Assembly: GCF_014905555.1 (NCBI RefSeq)
Contig: NZ_BNGS01000001.1
Location: 186,001 to 250,000 of the forward strand
Source: Streptomyces sp. Y2F8-2
GTDB taxonomy: Bacteria > Actinomycetota > Actinomycetes > Streptomycetales > Streptomycetaceae
Direction of reading: 5' to 3'
DNA: 64,000 nucleotides
Shown here: in pieces, positions 46,872-55,201 of the stretch
How the letters are laid out: every line of letters starts with the position of its first letter
Numbering within the stretch: the stretch's first letter is position 1
The notes under the pieces: generated by a model
What the model was told of the DNA's origin: nothing
The model's database searches: none
The model's input: the letters and a program-made list of their open reading frames with translations, nothing else
Translations under genes and position numbers: made by a program

Positions 46872-47731
46872 AGACGTCGTTTCAGTTGGTGAGGCGGCGG
46901 TAGCCGATGAGGGCTGCGGCTATGCCGACGAAGGCCAGGAAATGCTCGGCCTTGCGCTCGTAGCGGCGGTGCAGGCGTCGGCATCCGGCAAGCCAGGAAA
47001 CCGTTCTCTCGACGACCCAACGGTGGCGCCCGAGCCGTGTGGAGGACTCGATGCCCTTGCGGGCGATGCGGTGGGGGATGCCACGCTGGCGAAGCCACCG
47101 GCGCAGGTGGTCGTAGTCGTATCCCTTGTCGGCGTGCAGCTTGGCCGGTCGCCGGCGGCGCGGGCCGCGCCGGGAGCGGATCGGCGGGATTCCCCGCACC
47201 AGCGGCGTCAGGCCGAGGCTGTCGTGCATGTTGGCGCCGGAGATGCCCAGCGACAGAGGCAGACCGTTCCGGTCCGTGATCAGGTGGATCTTCGATCCAC
47301 TCTTGCCGCGGTCGGTCGGATTCGGTCCGGTCAGTGGCCCCCTTTTGCGGCCCTGAGGCTGACGGAGTCAATCGCGCACCGCGACCAGTCCAGCTCACCT
47401 CTGGCGCCGAGTTCGTCCAGGAGGACGCGGTGGAGCCGGGCCCAGACCCGGGCCTGGCTCCACTGGGCGAAGCGCCGGTAGACCGTCGGCTATGCCGGGC
47501 CGAACACCGGGGGCAACTGCCGCCAGGTACACCCCGAGGTGGCCACGAAGATGATCGCCGCCAGGCATTCACGGTCGCCGGCCCGCCGTCGGCCGCCGCC
47601 CTGCGGGCGTATGCCCTGCGTTGGCGGGACCACCCGCCGGAACAGCGTCCACAACTCGTCCGGCACCAACCGCTCAACCAGATCCGTCATGCACGGCTCA
47701 ACGAACGATCACTCCAAAGGAAACGATGTCT
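46872..47731 (-). mobile_element. IS5-family insertion sequence (IS427-like)
   Basis: An element of about 860 bp. Its ends are AGACGTCGTTTCAGTTGG (46872-46889) and the complement of CCAAAGGAAACGATGTCT (47714-47731), 15 of 18 matching. Flanks are TTAA on the left and TTAG on the right, close to a YTAR target but not identical. Only the left flank carries Rhs sequence, so a deletion probably accompanied or followed insertion. It carries one defective transposase. Confidence 0.75.
46882..47690 (-). pseudogene. IS5-family transposase, nonsense mutation plus frame change
   Basis: The N-terminal part (MTDLVERLVPDELW to LPPVFGPA, 47690-47490) is the DUF4096/HTH region. It ends at TAG where related transposases have Trp (PAW-PTVYRRF), so TGG to TAG is likely. 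Translation resumes as PTVYRRFAQWSQARVW. Near 47341 at GCAAAAGGGGGCC the reading must move by -1 to continue RGPLTGPNPTDRGKSG, with DDE elements IDSVSLRAAK, HADKGYD and RWVVERTVSWL. The -1 step may be programmed, as in some IS5 relatives; the amber codon is not expected and should inactivate it. Confidence 0.75.
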
Positions 47732-47869
47732 TAGCGTCGGCGCGTCAGAGCGGCGGCTGCACACGATCGAGGGGCGGTCTGGGAAAGAGGACACGGCCGT
47801 CAATCAGCCCACTACACTCACCCAAACCGCCCCTGAACAGGGAAAACGTCAAAGTGCTGCTGGAGTACT

Positions 47870-47886
47870 GACTTTGCAACAGCCCT
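47870..47886. repeat. Possible orphan IS terminus
   Basis: ACTTTGCAACAGCCCT resembles the GGGCTGTTGCAAAGT-type inverted repeat found at the tips of several bacterial IS elements. No partner end was found nearby. If real it marks an older insertion beside the IS5-type element. Confidence 0.28.
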
Positions 47887-47919
47887 GCACCGGCAGCACC
47901 GTCAACACTGCCCGCACGC

Positions 47920-48387
47920 CTACCGCGCCTTCAGCTCACCGACCATGCCGGCCAGTTTCTGATGGGCCGGGTTTTTCCGGAAGGCCGGATAGCGCCCTGC
48001 AATAAATTCCAGGGCCTCCCTCGAGAATCGGGAGGCGGCAGCGAGGAGCTCGGTGACCGTGCAGTGCCCGGGCACGGGGTCCCAGGACCTCGTCACAGTC
48101 ACCGTTTCACCTTCCGGGGTGAAGTGGATCAGCATGTCGTTCTCCGTGAAGCTGATGCACCCGGGATTCCCGTGCTGCACGTCGTGGGCCGCGAGCAGCA
48201 CGCAGAACACGAAATCGAGGATCGGGAGCCTCTTGAACGATACTGTTCCGAACTCCTCGGTGGTGAGACTCACACCCATCTCGAAGTATTCGTAACGCAG
48301 ATCCATCTCGCTTGCGCGTTCCAGCTTGGCGCGCTGCTTCTCGGTGAGGTCCCGCTTGAGCTCCGGAACAAAGGTGATGTCGAACAC
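47920..48387 (-). CDS. Small unknown protein of the toxin-immunity island
   Basis: A 155-residue acidic protein without membrane segments. It starts FDITFVPELKRDLTEKQR, has beta-rich YEYFEMGVSLTTEEFG and VSFKRLPILDFVFC, and a helical C terminus (LLAAASRFSREALEFIAGRY). The compact alpha/beta makeup is like immunity-type proteins, but no family was identified with confidence. GTG at 48387 is preceded by GGGAG; the frame continues upstream without support. It lies outside the IS on the opposite side from the Rhs tip, so its cognate toxin may be lost. Confidence 0.6.
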   Translation of the reverse strand: MFDITFVPELKRDLTEKQRAKLERASEMDLRYEYFEMGVSLTTEEFGTVSFKRLPILDFVFCVLLAAHDVQHGNPGCISFTENDMLIHFTPEGETVTVTRSWDPVPGHCTVTELLAAASRFSREALEFIAGRYPAFRKNPAHQKLAGMVGELKAR

Positions 48388-48634
48388 AAATCTCCCAGGT
48401 TTGCCTTGAGAACTTTCACTCGCTCTGCGGTCGGGCTGCCCGCACCGCGTATCGGCTCGGGCAGCCCGTGCAGTCACGGTCGACTACGGAATGGGATGCG
48501 CGGTTCTCAAGCTGCCGTCAGGGTTGAGGATTACCCTAATCCCGTATGCCCTGTTGGTGCCAAGCCCCTTGGACTGCATCTCCGCTCAATAAACCTGGCG
48601 GAGATCATCACTTCTTCTACAATGAGGGTAATTA

Positions 48635-49081
48635 ATGAACACGCATGAGCAGGCTCTGATCGCAAAAGTGCGGGCGAGTGGTCTGGAAGTGATCGGCATT
48701 GCCGGTTATCCGTCAAACCCGTCTGTCGATAGCGCATGGAGGGCGGTTGCGAACTTTGAAGTACGACCGATCGCTACGACACCCTTGAAAGGAGAAGATG
48801 TTGCACGACGGTTGAATGCCCTCTGGCTGCACAGTGCCAGGAGTTCGGGAGTGCTGGCCGAAGATGACTCCTTTCTCATCACGGCTGTAAGCACCGGCAG
48901 CCGCGATGTCGGCTGGGTGAGCGTGCGCTGGACCCCGGAAGTGGATGTGTCTCGCCTGGTTGACGACCAGGGCCGAGTGGAGTTTATCGCGCGCTCGCTC
49001 AGCGGACACCACATTTGTGGCGTAACAGCCGAGGAATACGAGTACTGGATTGTGAGCCTGTCGATAACCGACGACCAATAG
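48635..49081 (+). CDS. Unknown 148-residue protein, AT-rich codon usage
   Basis: A protein that starts MNTHEQALIAKVRASGLEV, with predicted strands (SFLITAVSTGSRDVGWVSVRW) and a C-terminal EYEYWIVSLSITDDQ. No family recognised. GAGGG precedes the ATG, with AT-rich DNA (TTCTACAATGAGGGTAATTA) around it. Third-position GC is clearly below the core genes, suggesting horizontal transfer. It is alone on the plus strand between the unknown minus-strand gene and a decayed region. Confidence 0.6.
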   Translation: MNTHEQALIAKVRASGLEVIGIAGYPSNPSVDSAWRAVANFEVRPIATTPLKGEDVARRLNALWLHSARSSGVLAEDDSFLITAVSTGSRDVGWVSVRWTPEVDVSRLVDDQGRVEFIARSLSGHHICGVTAEEYEYWIVSLSITDDQ

Positions 49082-49515
49082 CAGTGAGGTATCCTCTGCA
49101 GCGCGACGGGGGTAGCAGGCAATGACAAGCTTGCCACCCGCCTCAAGTCTCGTCGACTTTCTATGCATCTCGATCGGGCCAGCATAGGACATGACGATTG
49201 GCGTGAACGCAAGGCGGAGATGATCTCGGCCCACCCTCTCATTACGCAAATGAAAAGGGGCAGCAGGGGATATTGGGCAGTGGAGAATCACGGCCGTTAT
49301 TGAAGGCCAATTAACCCAAGACGCCCGATATGGCGAGAGGAAATGCGCGACGCCCGGGACCTCGGCCGGGCCTCGTGCATGGCGCGCCGGGTCTGAGCAC
49401 CCGCCATTGCGGCCCGCAGGAGACGAAGCCGACACAACGGGGCCCGCTGCTACGAGTCCTGGCAGGACTTCTCCGCCGACTTCATCCTCGACCGCTGCCT
49501 GCAGTTCACCGCCAC
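49082..49515. other. 434-bp decayed stretch
   Basis: No intact gene. The first part (to about 49330) is AT-richer with no codon pattern. The last third carries DUF1266-like fragments in two frames (separate entry). The stretch ends at the stop of the small minus-strand gene at 49516. Confidence 0.5.
49343..49515 (+). pseudogene. DUF1266-like relic
   Basis: Two protein-like pieces in different frames: MRDARDLGRASCMARRV then TGA (49343-49396), and ARCYESWQDFSADFILDRCL (from about 49442). DUF1266 proteins carry WDxGRAxxxARWG followed by ARxCYxSWxxFxxxFxLGR, so these read as a frameshifted, truncated copy. Assigned from memory of the family pattern. Confidence 0.35.
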
Positions 49516-49842
49516 TCAGCCCTCCCCCAACCGCGCACCCCGACTCGCCGCGATCCGCAGGGCATCCGTCAGGGCCGCGGCGAGTTGTACCGCCGCGAAG
49601 CGCAACTCCCGCCTTTCCGTGGCCTCATCGGCCAGCAGCGGCCTGGCCTCGGTCAGGACGAACTCAGCCGAATCGAGCAGATCCGCCTCCAGTTCGTCGG
49701 CCAGGCGGGACAGGCGGCTGCCCGGATCGTCCGTGCTCAGGTAGCACGGCGCTCCCTCGGGTGTCGTCCACGGCAGCAATCGCAGCGCCGTCACGTCCCG
49801 TCCGTCGCGCACCATCTCGTCACTCCCTCCGGATCCGGCCAT
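49516..49842 (-). CDS. Small protein beside an XRE/DUF397 pair
   Basis: A 108-residue acidic protein: ALRLLPWTTPEGAPCYLSTD, SRLSRLADELEADLLDSAEF, then helical LRFAAVQLAAALTDALRIAA. This type of short protein (LPWxxPEGxPCYL) is often divergent from DUF5753/XRE regulator genes in Streptomyces. No catalytic residues or signal. ATG at 49842, with a 130-bp divergent spacer to the XRE gene. The function is unknown. Confidence 0.65.
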   Translation of the reverse strand: MAGSGGSDEMVRDGRDVTALRLLPWTTPEGAPCYLSTDDPGSRLSRLADELEADLLDSAEFVLTEARPLLADEATERRELRFAAVQLAAALTDALRIAASRGARLGEG

Positions 49843-49972
49843 TCCGCTGGCAGCGCCGGATCAGCGATCGTTACCTTCTGTGCCGTCATCGTCGCTGTGC
49901 GACACGGCGCTTCAACAGGAGCGCCGCGTCCCAGCGTTGAGAACGGGACGATCAGCCAGAGAGGCGAGACCG

Positions 49973-50818
49973 ATGACGTTCAAGCCGCAGACCCTCACCC
50001 CCTACCTCTCCGCCCGGCACTACTTCGGCGCCGAGCAGCGCCGCCACCGCGAGGCCGCCAAGCTGTCGCTGCTGCAACTCGCGGACATCCTCAACTCCAG
50101 CAAGAGCACGCTGGCACGCATCGAGACGGCGGAGTTGATGCCGCCACCGGACCTACCGGACCGGCTCGACGCCGCGTTCGGGACGGACAGGCACTTCCAC
50201 GGGCTGTACGAACTGGCCAAGCGCGAGGCGCACCCGGACCAGTACCGGCGGTTCATGGACTTCGAGGCGCAGGCGGAGGTCATCGAGAACTTCGGCGCGC
50301 AGGCCCTCCCAGGGCTGTTGCAGACCAAGGAGTACGCCGAAGCCATGCTCAGCCGCCAGGAGGAACTGACCGGGGAGCAGATCGATGAGCGTGTCAACGC
50401 TCGCCTGTCCCGGCAGGACCGACTGCGCTCGGCCCAGCCACCCCTGCGCTGGGCGATCATCGACGAGTCTGTGCTCCGGCGAAGGGTCGGCAGCGAAGAG
50501 TGCATGTACAAACAACTGGCCCGGCTACTCGAACAGGTGGATACTCCGGACAGCAAGGTCCAGGTGATGCCCTTCAGCGCCGGTCCGCACTCGCTGATGG
50601 GCGGAGCGCTGACCCTGCTGACCCTTCCCAACGGCTCCACCGTGGCCTATGAAGAGGGCATCCAGGTCGGTCACCTCTACGAGGACCGGGACTCGGTGAA
50701 GAAGTGGCGTCGGCAGTACGAGGTGCTGCGCGCCAACGCCCTCCCACCGACGGCTTCGGCAGAGCTGATCCGAGACGCGATGGAGGACTACAAGCAATGC
50801 AGCACACCCCCGAGCTGA
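49973..50818 (+). CDS. XRE-family regulator with DUF5753 domain
   Basis: A 281-residue protein with an N-terminal Xre helix-turn-helix (about 18-72; LSLLQLADILNSSKSTLARIE) and a C-terminal DUF5753 domain (about 95-275; FGAQALPGLLQTKEYAEAML, LRWAIIDESVLRRRVG, VQVMPFSAGPHSLMGGALT). Such proteins pair with DUF397 peptides in Streptomyces and influence development or antibiotic production. ATG at 49973. The stop overlaps the DUF397 gene by 22 bp. Confidence 0.87.
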   Translation: MTFKPQTLTPYLSARHYFGAEQRRHREAAKLSLLQLADILNSSKSTLARIETAELMPPPDLPDRLDAAFGTDRHFHGLYELAKREAHPDQYRRFMDFEAQAEVIENFGAQALPGLLQTKEYAEAMLSRQEELTGEQIDERVNARLSRQDRLRSAQPPLRWAIIDESVLRRRVGSEECMYKQLARLLEQVDTPDSKVQVMPFSAGPHSLMGGALTLLTLPNGSTVAYEEGIQVGHLYEDRDSVKKWRRQYEVLRANALPPTASAELIRDAMEDYKQCSTPPS

Positions 50819-50994
50819 ACTCCGCCCGGTGGCGCCGGAGCAGCTACAGCAACACCAACGGGGGCGAATGCGTCGAGGTCACTGAGGACTTCCCCGGCGT
50901 CGTCCCCGTACGCGACAGCAAGAACCCCCACGGTCCCGTCATCGTCGTCCCAGCCGCCGCCTGGGACGCCTTCGTCAACTCGCTGAGAGCGTAA
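50797..50994 (+). CDS. DUF397-domain protein
   Basis: A 65-residue protein with the DUF397 pattern: ARWRRSSYSNTNGGECVEV, VPVRDSKNPHGPVIVVP and AAWDAFVNSLRA. It is the usual partner of the XRE/DUF5753 regulator; some pairs behave like antagonist/regulator modules. ATG at 50797 overlaps the regulator gene, implying coupled expression. A hairpin terminator follows. Confidence 0.88.
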   Translation: MQHTPELNSARWRRSSYSNTNGGECVEVTEDFPGVVPVRDSKNPHGPVIVVPAAAWDAFVNSLRA

Positions 50995-51004
50995 GGTCCG
51001 AGAA

Positions 51005-51041
51005 CGAAGGGGCTCCCCGTGGCTCACGGAGAGCCCCTTCG
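51005..51041. terminator. Bidirectional hairpin terminator
   Basis: CGAAGGGGCTC (51005-51015) pairs with GAGCCCCTTCG (51031-51041), with CCGTG/CACGG extending the stem. It lies between the DUF397 gene and the convergent response regulator gene. Confidence 0.75.
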
Positions 51042-51117
51042 TCGAACGTACGGCGGTCAGACCTGCGTGGGCTCCGGTTCGCCGGATCCTTTGGTAGACG
51101 CGTCGCCCCGGGGCCGC

Positions 51118-51795
51118 TCAGTCCACCCTCGGGCGCACCAGCCCCGACTCGTAGGCGATGACCACCAGTTGTGCCCGGTCGCGGGCGCCCAGCTTCGCCA
51201 TGGCCCGGTTGACATGTGTCTTCACCGTCAGTGGGCTGACCTCCAGGCGCTCGGCGATCTCGTCGTTGGAGTGACCGCCGGCGACCTGGACGAGCACCTC
51301 GCGCTCCCGGACGGTGAGGGTGCCGAGCCGGTCGGAGTGGGCCGGGTCGCGGCTGTCGTCGTCGCCCTGGGCGAGGAACCGGGCGATGAGCCCTTTGGTG
51401 GCGGCGGGCGACAGCAGTGCCTCGCCGCTGTGCGCGACACGGATGGCGTTCAGCAGGTCCTCGGGCTCGGAGCCCTTGCCGAGGAAGCCGGACGCGCCGG
51501 CGCGCAGCGACTGCACGACGTAGTCGTCGACCTCGAAGGTCGTCAGTATGACCACCCGGACATCGGCGAGGGCCGGATCGGCGCTGATCAGGCGGGTGGC
51601 GGCGAGGCCGTCCGTGCCGGGCATGCGGATGTCCATGAGGACGACGTCGGCGGCGCGCTCCTTGGCCAGCCGTACCGCCTCCGCGCCGTCGGCCGCCTCG
51701 CCCACCACCTCCATGTCCGGCTCGGAGTCGACGAGCACCCGAAAGGCGCTGCGGAGCAGCGCCTGGTCGTCGGCGAGCAGGACACGGATGGTCAT
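51118..51795 (-). CDS. NarL/LuxR-family response regulator
   Basis: A 225-residue regulator. Receiver domain: IRVLLADDQALLRSAF (acidic pair), phospho-acceptor Asp in VVLMDIRMPGTDG, Thr in VILTTFEVDDY and Lys in GFLGKGSEP. LuxR output domain: LTVREREVLVQVAGGHSNDEIAERL, then SPLTVKTHVNRAM. It is paired with the kinase gene 22 bp upstream on the same strand. ATG at 51795. The target genes are unknown. Confidence 0.88.
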   Translation of the reverse strand: MTIRVLLADDQALLRSAFRVLVDSEPDMEVVGEAADGAEAVRLAKERAADVVLMDIRMPGTDGLAATRLISADPALADVRVVILTTFEVDDYVVQSLRAGASGFLGKGSEPEDLLNAIRVAHSGEALLSPAATKGLIARFLAQGDDDSRDPAHSDRLGTLTVREREVLVQVAGGHSNDEIAERLEVSPLTVKTHVNRAMAKLGARDRAQLVVIAYESGLVRPRVD

Positions 51796-51817
51796 ACGGG
51801 CGCTCCCTGGGCGGCGG

Positions 51818-53047
51818 TCACACGGTCTCCCCGGCTGCGGTCGTCGTGGGGTTCTCGACCGGCAGGATCGCATGGACCCGGAAGCCGCCTCCGTAGCGGG
51901 GACCGGTGGTGAGGGAGCCGCCGACGGCGGTGACGCGCTCCCGCATGCCGAGCAGGCCGTGGCCGCCGTGGCCGTCGTCGTCGCCGGGTGCGGTGTCCTC
52001 GCCCGGGCCGTCGTCGAGGACCGTGATCTCCACGTCCGGGCCCACGCGGACGACGCTGACCTCTGCCTTGGCGGCGGGCCCGGCGTGCTTGCGCACGTTG
52101 GTGAGGGCCTCCTGGATGACGCGGTACGCGGCCAGGTCCACGGCGGCGGGCAGGGACGTGCCGTCGTCGGCGCGGGCGACCTCCACGGGGAGCCCTGCGC
52201 TGCGGAAGGTGTCGGCGAGCTCGTCCAGGCGGGCGAGGCCGGGGGCGGGTTCGGTGGGGGCCTCGGGGTCGCCGGACTGGCGGAGCAGGCCGACGGTGGC
52301 GCGGAGTTCGTTGAGTGCGGAGCGGCTGGCCTCGCGGACGTGGGCGAGGGCTTCCTTGGCCTGGTCGGGCCGCTTGTCCATGACGTGGGCGGCGACTCCG
52401 GCCTGCACGTTGACCAGGGCGATGTGGTGGGCGACGACGTCGTGCAGGTCGCGGGCGATGCGCAGCCGTTCCTCGGCGACGCGGCGACGGGCCTCCTCCT
52501 CACGGGTGCGCTCCGCACGCTCGGCGCGCTCCTTGATGGCCTGCACGAAGGCGCGGCGGCTGCGCACGGCGTCGCCGGCCGCGGCCGCCATGCCGGTCCA
52601 CGCGAAGAGGCCGAGGTTGTCCTGCGCGTACCACGGCAGGGGGCCCGCGAGCATGGCGGCGCCGGTGAGCACGGTCATGGTCAGCAGGCCGACGCGCCAG
52701 GTGGTGGGGCGGTCGGTGGTGGAGGCGACGGTGTAGAGGGCGACGACGGCGGACATCGCGACGGGGGCGCGCGGGTCGGCGGTGACCAGCTCCACGAGGG
52801 AGAGGGCGACGGTGACGGCGAGGACGGCCATGGGGCGCCGCCTGCGGAGGACCAGCGCTGCCGCGCCGAGCACCATGAGGGCGAGGCTGAGGGCGTCGGG
52901 GGTGTGGACGCCCCAGGTGGCGCCTTCGCCGTGGGGGTCGGCGAAGGAGGACGCCAGCATGGCGACCAGCACGCCGAGGGCCAGGACTGCGTCGAGGGCG
53001 AGGGGATGGGCGCGGATCTGGCACCGGGTGCGTTCTAGGGTGCTCAC
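51818..53047 (-). CDS. HisKA_3-type sensor histidine kinase
   Basis: A 409-residue kinase. About four to five N-terminal membrane segments (LDAVLALGVLVAMLASSF, LALMVLGAAALVL, VALSLVELV, TMTVLTGAAMLAG) precede a coiled linker (RAERTREEEARRRVAEERL), the phospho-acceptor IARDLHDVVAHHIALV and a HATPase domain with EALTNVRKHAG, VLDDGPGED and GGHGLLGMRERV. It should sense an envelope signal and phosphorylate the adjacent regulator. GTG at 53047. Confidence 0.88.
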   Translation of the reverse strand: MSTLERTRCQIRAHPLALDAVLALGVLVAMLASSFADPHGEGATWGVHTPDALSLALMVLGAAALVLRRRRPMAVLAVTVALSLVELVTADPRAPVAMSAVVALYTVASTTDRPTTWRVGLLTMTVLTGAAMLAGPLPWYAQDNLGLFAWTGMAAAAGDAVRSRRAFVQAIKERAERAERTREEEARRRVAEERLRIARDLHDVVAHHIALVNVQAGVAAHVMDKRPDQAKEALAHVREASRSALNELRATVGLLRQSGDPEAPTEPAPGLARLDELADTFRSAGLPVEVARADDGTSLPAAVDLAAYRVIQEALTNVRKHAGPAAKAEVSVVRVGPDVEITVLDDGPGEDTAPGDDDGHGGHGLLGMRERVTAVGGSLTTGPRYGGGFRVHAILPVENPTTTAAGETV

Positions 53048-53116
53048 GGCTTCACGGTACGGGGCGCCCGCGGCGGGCGGAACCAGGGTCGAGCGTCCCG
53101 GCGGTGCACGTACCGT

Positions 53117-53136
53117 CTGGGGGCTGCCGCCCCCAG
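53117..53136. terminator. Short GC hairpin
   Basis: CTGGGGGC-TGCC-GCCCCCAG forms an 8-bp perfect stem with a 4-base loop, 35 bp past the PspA-partner stop and ahead of the kinase start. A likely terminator for the pspA pair. Confidence 0.6.
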
Positions 53137-53170
53137 ATACCCGCCATCGGGCTGAACGGCTTCGTCCTGG

Positions 53171-53449
53171 TCAGCCCGGGATCAGCCCGTCCCCGCCCAG
53201 CATCTCGCGGACCTCCTCCAGGCTCGCGTCCGGCGACGGCAGGATCAGCTCCGACGGTTCCAGGGAGTCGTCCGGAAGCGGAGCGCCCAGACGGCGGACC
53301 TCCTCGAGCAGCGCCGTCAGGGTGCGGCGGAAGCCGGCCTCGTCGCCGTGCTCCATCTCCGCGAGCAGCTCGTCGTCCAGCTTGTTCAGCTCGGTGACGT
53401 GGGCGTCGTCCAGGCGTACCTGCCCCTCACCCATGATGCGCACGATCAT
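53171..53449 (-). CDS. PspA-associated protein (PspAA)
   Basis: A 92-residue acidic protein, MIVRIMGEGQVRLDDAHVTEL, LNKLDDELLAEMEHGDEAGFR and EEVRRLGAPLPDDSLEPSEL, matching the PspAA family encoded next to PspA in actinobacteria. GAGGAGG precedes ATG 53449. It lies 25 bp downstream of the pspA-like gene and probably modulates the same membrane-stress complex. Confidence 0.8.
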   Translation of the reverse strand: MIVRIMGEGQVRLDDAHVTELNKLDDELLAEMEHGDEAGFRRTLTALLEEVRRLGAPLPDDSLEPSELILPSPDASLEEVREMLGGDGLIPG

Positions 53450-53474
53450 GTCGCCTCCTCGGGCGCGAGACCGG

Positions 53475-54272
53475 CTACTGCTTGTCGAAGCGCGGGGTGT
53501 CCTGCGGCTGGGACTGGTTCTGACCCTGTCCGGTGCCGCCCTCGATCGCCTGCCGCTGGTCGGACGAGCCTCCCGCAAGCTCCGCCTTCATGCGCTGCAG
53601 CTCCAGCTCCACGTCCGTGCCGCCGGAGAGCCGGTCCAGCTCGGCCTGGATGTCGTCCTTGGCCATGCCCGAGGGGTCGTCCAGGGCGCCGGAGGCCAGC
53701 AGCTCGTCGATCGCGCCGGCGCGGGCCTGGAGCTGGGCCGTCTTGTCCTCGGCGCGCTGGATCGCGAGGCCGACGTCGCCCATCTCCTCGGAGATGCCGG
53801 AGAACGCCTCGCCGATCCGGGTCTGCGCCTGGGCCGCCGTGTACGTCGCCTTGATGGTCTCCTTCTTGGTGCGGAAGGCGTCCACCTTCGCCTGCAGCCG
53901 CTGGGCCGCCAGCGTGAGCTTCTCCTCCTCGCCCTGCAGGGTCTTGTGCTGGGACTCCAGGTCCGTCACCTGCTGCTGGAGCGCCGCCCGCCGGGACAGC
54001 GCCTCGCGGGCGAGGTCCTCGCGGCCGAGCGCGAGCGCCTTGCGGCCCTGGTCCTCCAGCTTCGACGACTGCTGCTGGAGCTGGTTCAGCTGGAGCTCCA
54101 GGCGCTTGCGCGAGGTGGCCACGTCGGCCACGCCGCGGCGCACCTTCTGCAGCAGCTCCAGCTGCTTCTGGTACGAGTAATCGAGGGTCTCGCGCGGGTC
54201 CTCGGCCCGGTCAAGGGCCTTGTTCGCCTTCGCGCGGAAGATCATCCCCATACGCTTCATGACACCGCTCAT
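53475..54272 (-). CDS. pspA: PspA/IM30 (Vipp1) family membrane-stress protein
   Basis: A 265-residue ESCRT-III-like protein: an amphipathic N-terminal region (MKRMGMIFRAKANKALDRAEDP), then long helical coiled coil (DYSYQKQLELLQKVRRGVA, KRLELQLNQLQQQSSKLE, LESQHKTLQGEEEKLTLA) typical of PspA/IM30, and a Gln/Ser-rich disordered tail. It oligomerises on stressed membranes. ATG at 54272; the frame extends upstream but the family begins here. The PspAA gene follows it on the same strand. Confidence 0.87.
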   Translation of the reverse strand: MSGVMKRMGMIFRAKANKALDRAEDPRETLDYSYQKQLELLQKVRRGVADVATSRKRLELQLNQLQQQSSKLEDQGRKALALGREDLAREALSRRAALQQQVTDLESQHKTLQGEEEKLTLAAQRLQAKVDAFRTKKETIKATYTAAQAQTRIGEAFSGISEEMGDVGLAIQRAEDKTAQLQARAGAIDELLASGALDDPSGMAKDDIQAELDRLSGGTDVELELQRMKAELAGGSSDQRQAIEGGTGQGQNQSQPQDTPRFDKQ

Positions 54273-54601
54273 GGGCTTCGCGCGCCCCCTTCTGACCGAC
54301 TCCGGCTCACAGTCCTGCGACAGAACCCACAGTACGGGCCCTGCATCCATTACCGCACTGTTCGGGAACGGATGCGGTCATCCCCAAGGACGACTGCGTA
54401 CGGTCCCGCTCCGGCGTAGGGAGTAGGTGTCCCCCGGGCTTGCATACGGGGAGACGCCGGGATTCCCTCAGCCACCCTGTGGAAGAACGTCGGCGGTCTT
54501 CCTTTTACGGCCGCTCTGTCCCCCTGGAGACGAGCGGTGTTGCCGGATCGTTCCCCACGGGGCTGGGGTCCATGCGGGGGCACCCCGTACCCTTGGGTTT
54601 T
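54273..54601. other. 329-bp divergent spacer between pspA and the DUF3043 gene
   Basis: No gene seen. TACCCT at 54588 lies 8-9 bp before the GTG of the rightward gene, the geometry of a leaderless Streptomyces promoter. On the left side no clear sigma-type pair was found for pspA. Confidence 0.4.
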
Positions 54602-55201
54602 GTGTTCCGTAGCCGTGCCAAGGAAGAGAAGGCCCCGACCGCCGACAAGGCGCCGGTGACCGACTCCAAGCAGCCCCGTGACCCGCAGGCCCCGAAGGGC
54701 AGGCCCACGCCCAAGCGCAGTGAGGCCCAGTCCCAGCGGCGCAGCGTCGCCAACACCTCGATGACGCGCAAGGACGCCGCCAAGCGGCAGCGCGAGGAAC
54801 GGCGCGCCGCGCTGGAGAGGCAGCGTCAGGCGCTGGCCGGCGGGGACGAGCGGTATCTGCCGGCGCGGGACAAGGGCCCGGTCCGCAAGTTCGCACGCGA
54901 CCACGTCGACTCCCGGCTCAATGTGGCGGAGTTCTTCCTGCCCATGGCCGTGGTCATCCTCGTGCTGAGCGTGGTGCGGGTGGGCGCGCTGCAGTCGATC
55001 GCGCTGCTGCTGTGGCTGATCGTGATCCTGGGGATCGTCGTCGACTCGGTGTTCTCCGCGTTCCGGCTGCGCAAGCGGCTCAGCGAGCGCTTCCCCGACC
55101 AGAACAAGCGGGGCGCGGTCGCCTACGCACTGATGCGCTCCCTCCAGATGCGTCGGCTTCGGCTGCCGAAGCCGCAGGTCAAGCGCGGAGAGCGGCCCTG
55201 A
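54602..55201 (+). CDS. DUF3043-family membrane protein
   Basis: A 199-residue protein: a long basic/polar N-terminal region (RSRAKEEKAPTADKAP, KRQREERRAALERQRQAL), a pair of transmembrane helices (LNVAEFFLPMAVVILVLSVV and ALLLWLIVILGIVVDSVF) and a basic C-terminal tail (MRSLQMRRLRLPKPQVKRG). It fits the actinobacterial DUF3043 family, whose function is unknown. GTG at 54602 with a -10-like TACCCT just upstream. The TGA overlaps the CTG start of the methyltransferase. Confidence 0.75.
   Translation: MFRSRAKEEKAPTADKAPVTDSKQPRDPQAPKGRPTPKRSEAQSQRRSVANTSMTRKDAAKRQREERRAALERQRQALAGGDERYLPARDKGPVRKFARDHVDSRLNVAEFFLPMAVVILVLSVVRVGALQSIALLLWLIVILGIVVDSVFSAFRLRKRLSERFPDQNKRGAVAYALMRSLQMRRLRLPKPQVKRGERP

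Noticed and set aside
46872..47677. Rhs protein extended through the IS to an ATG at 47677
   Set aside because: Codons to the right of 46871 in that frame are an out-of-frame reading of the transposase.
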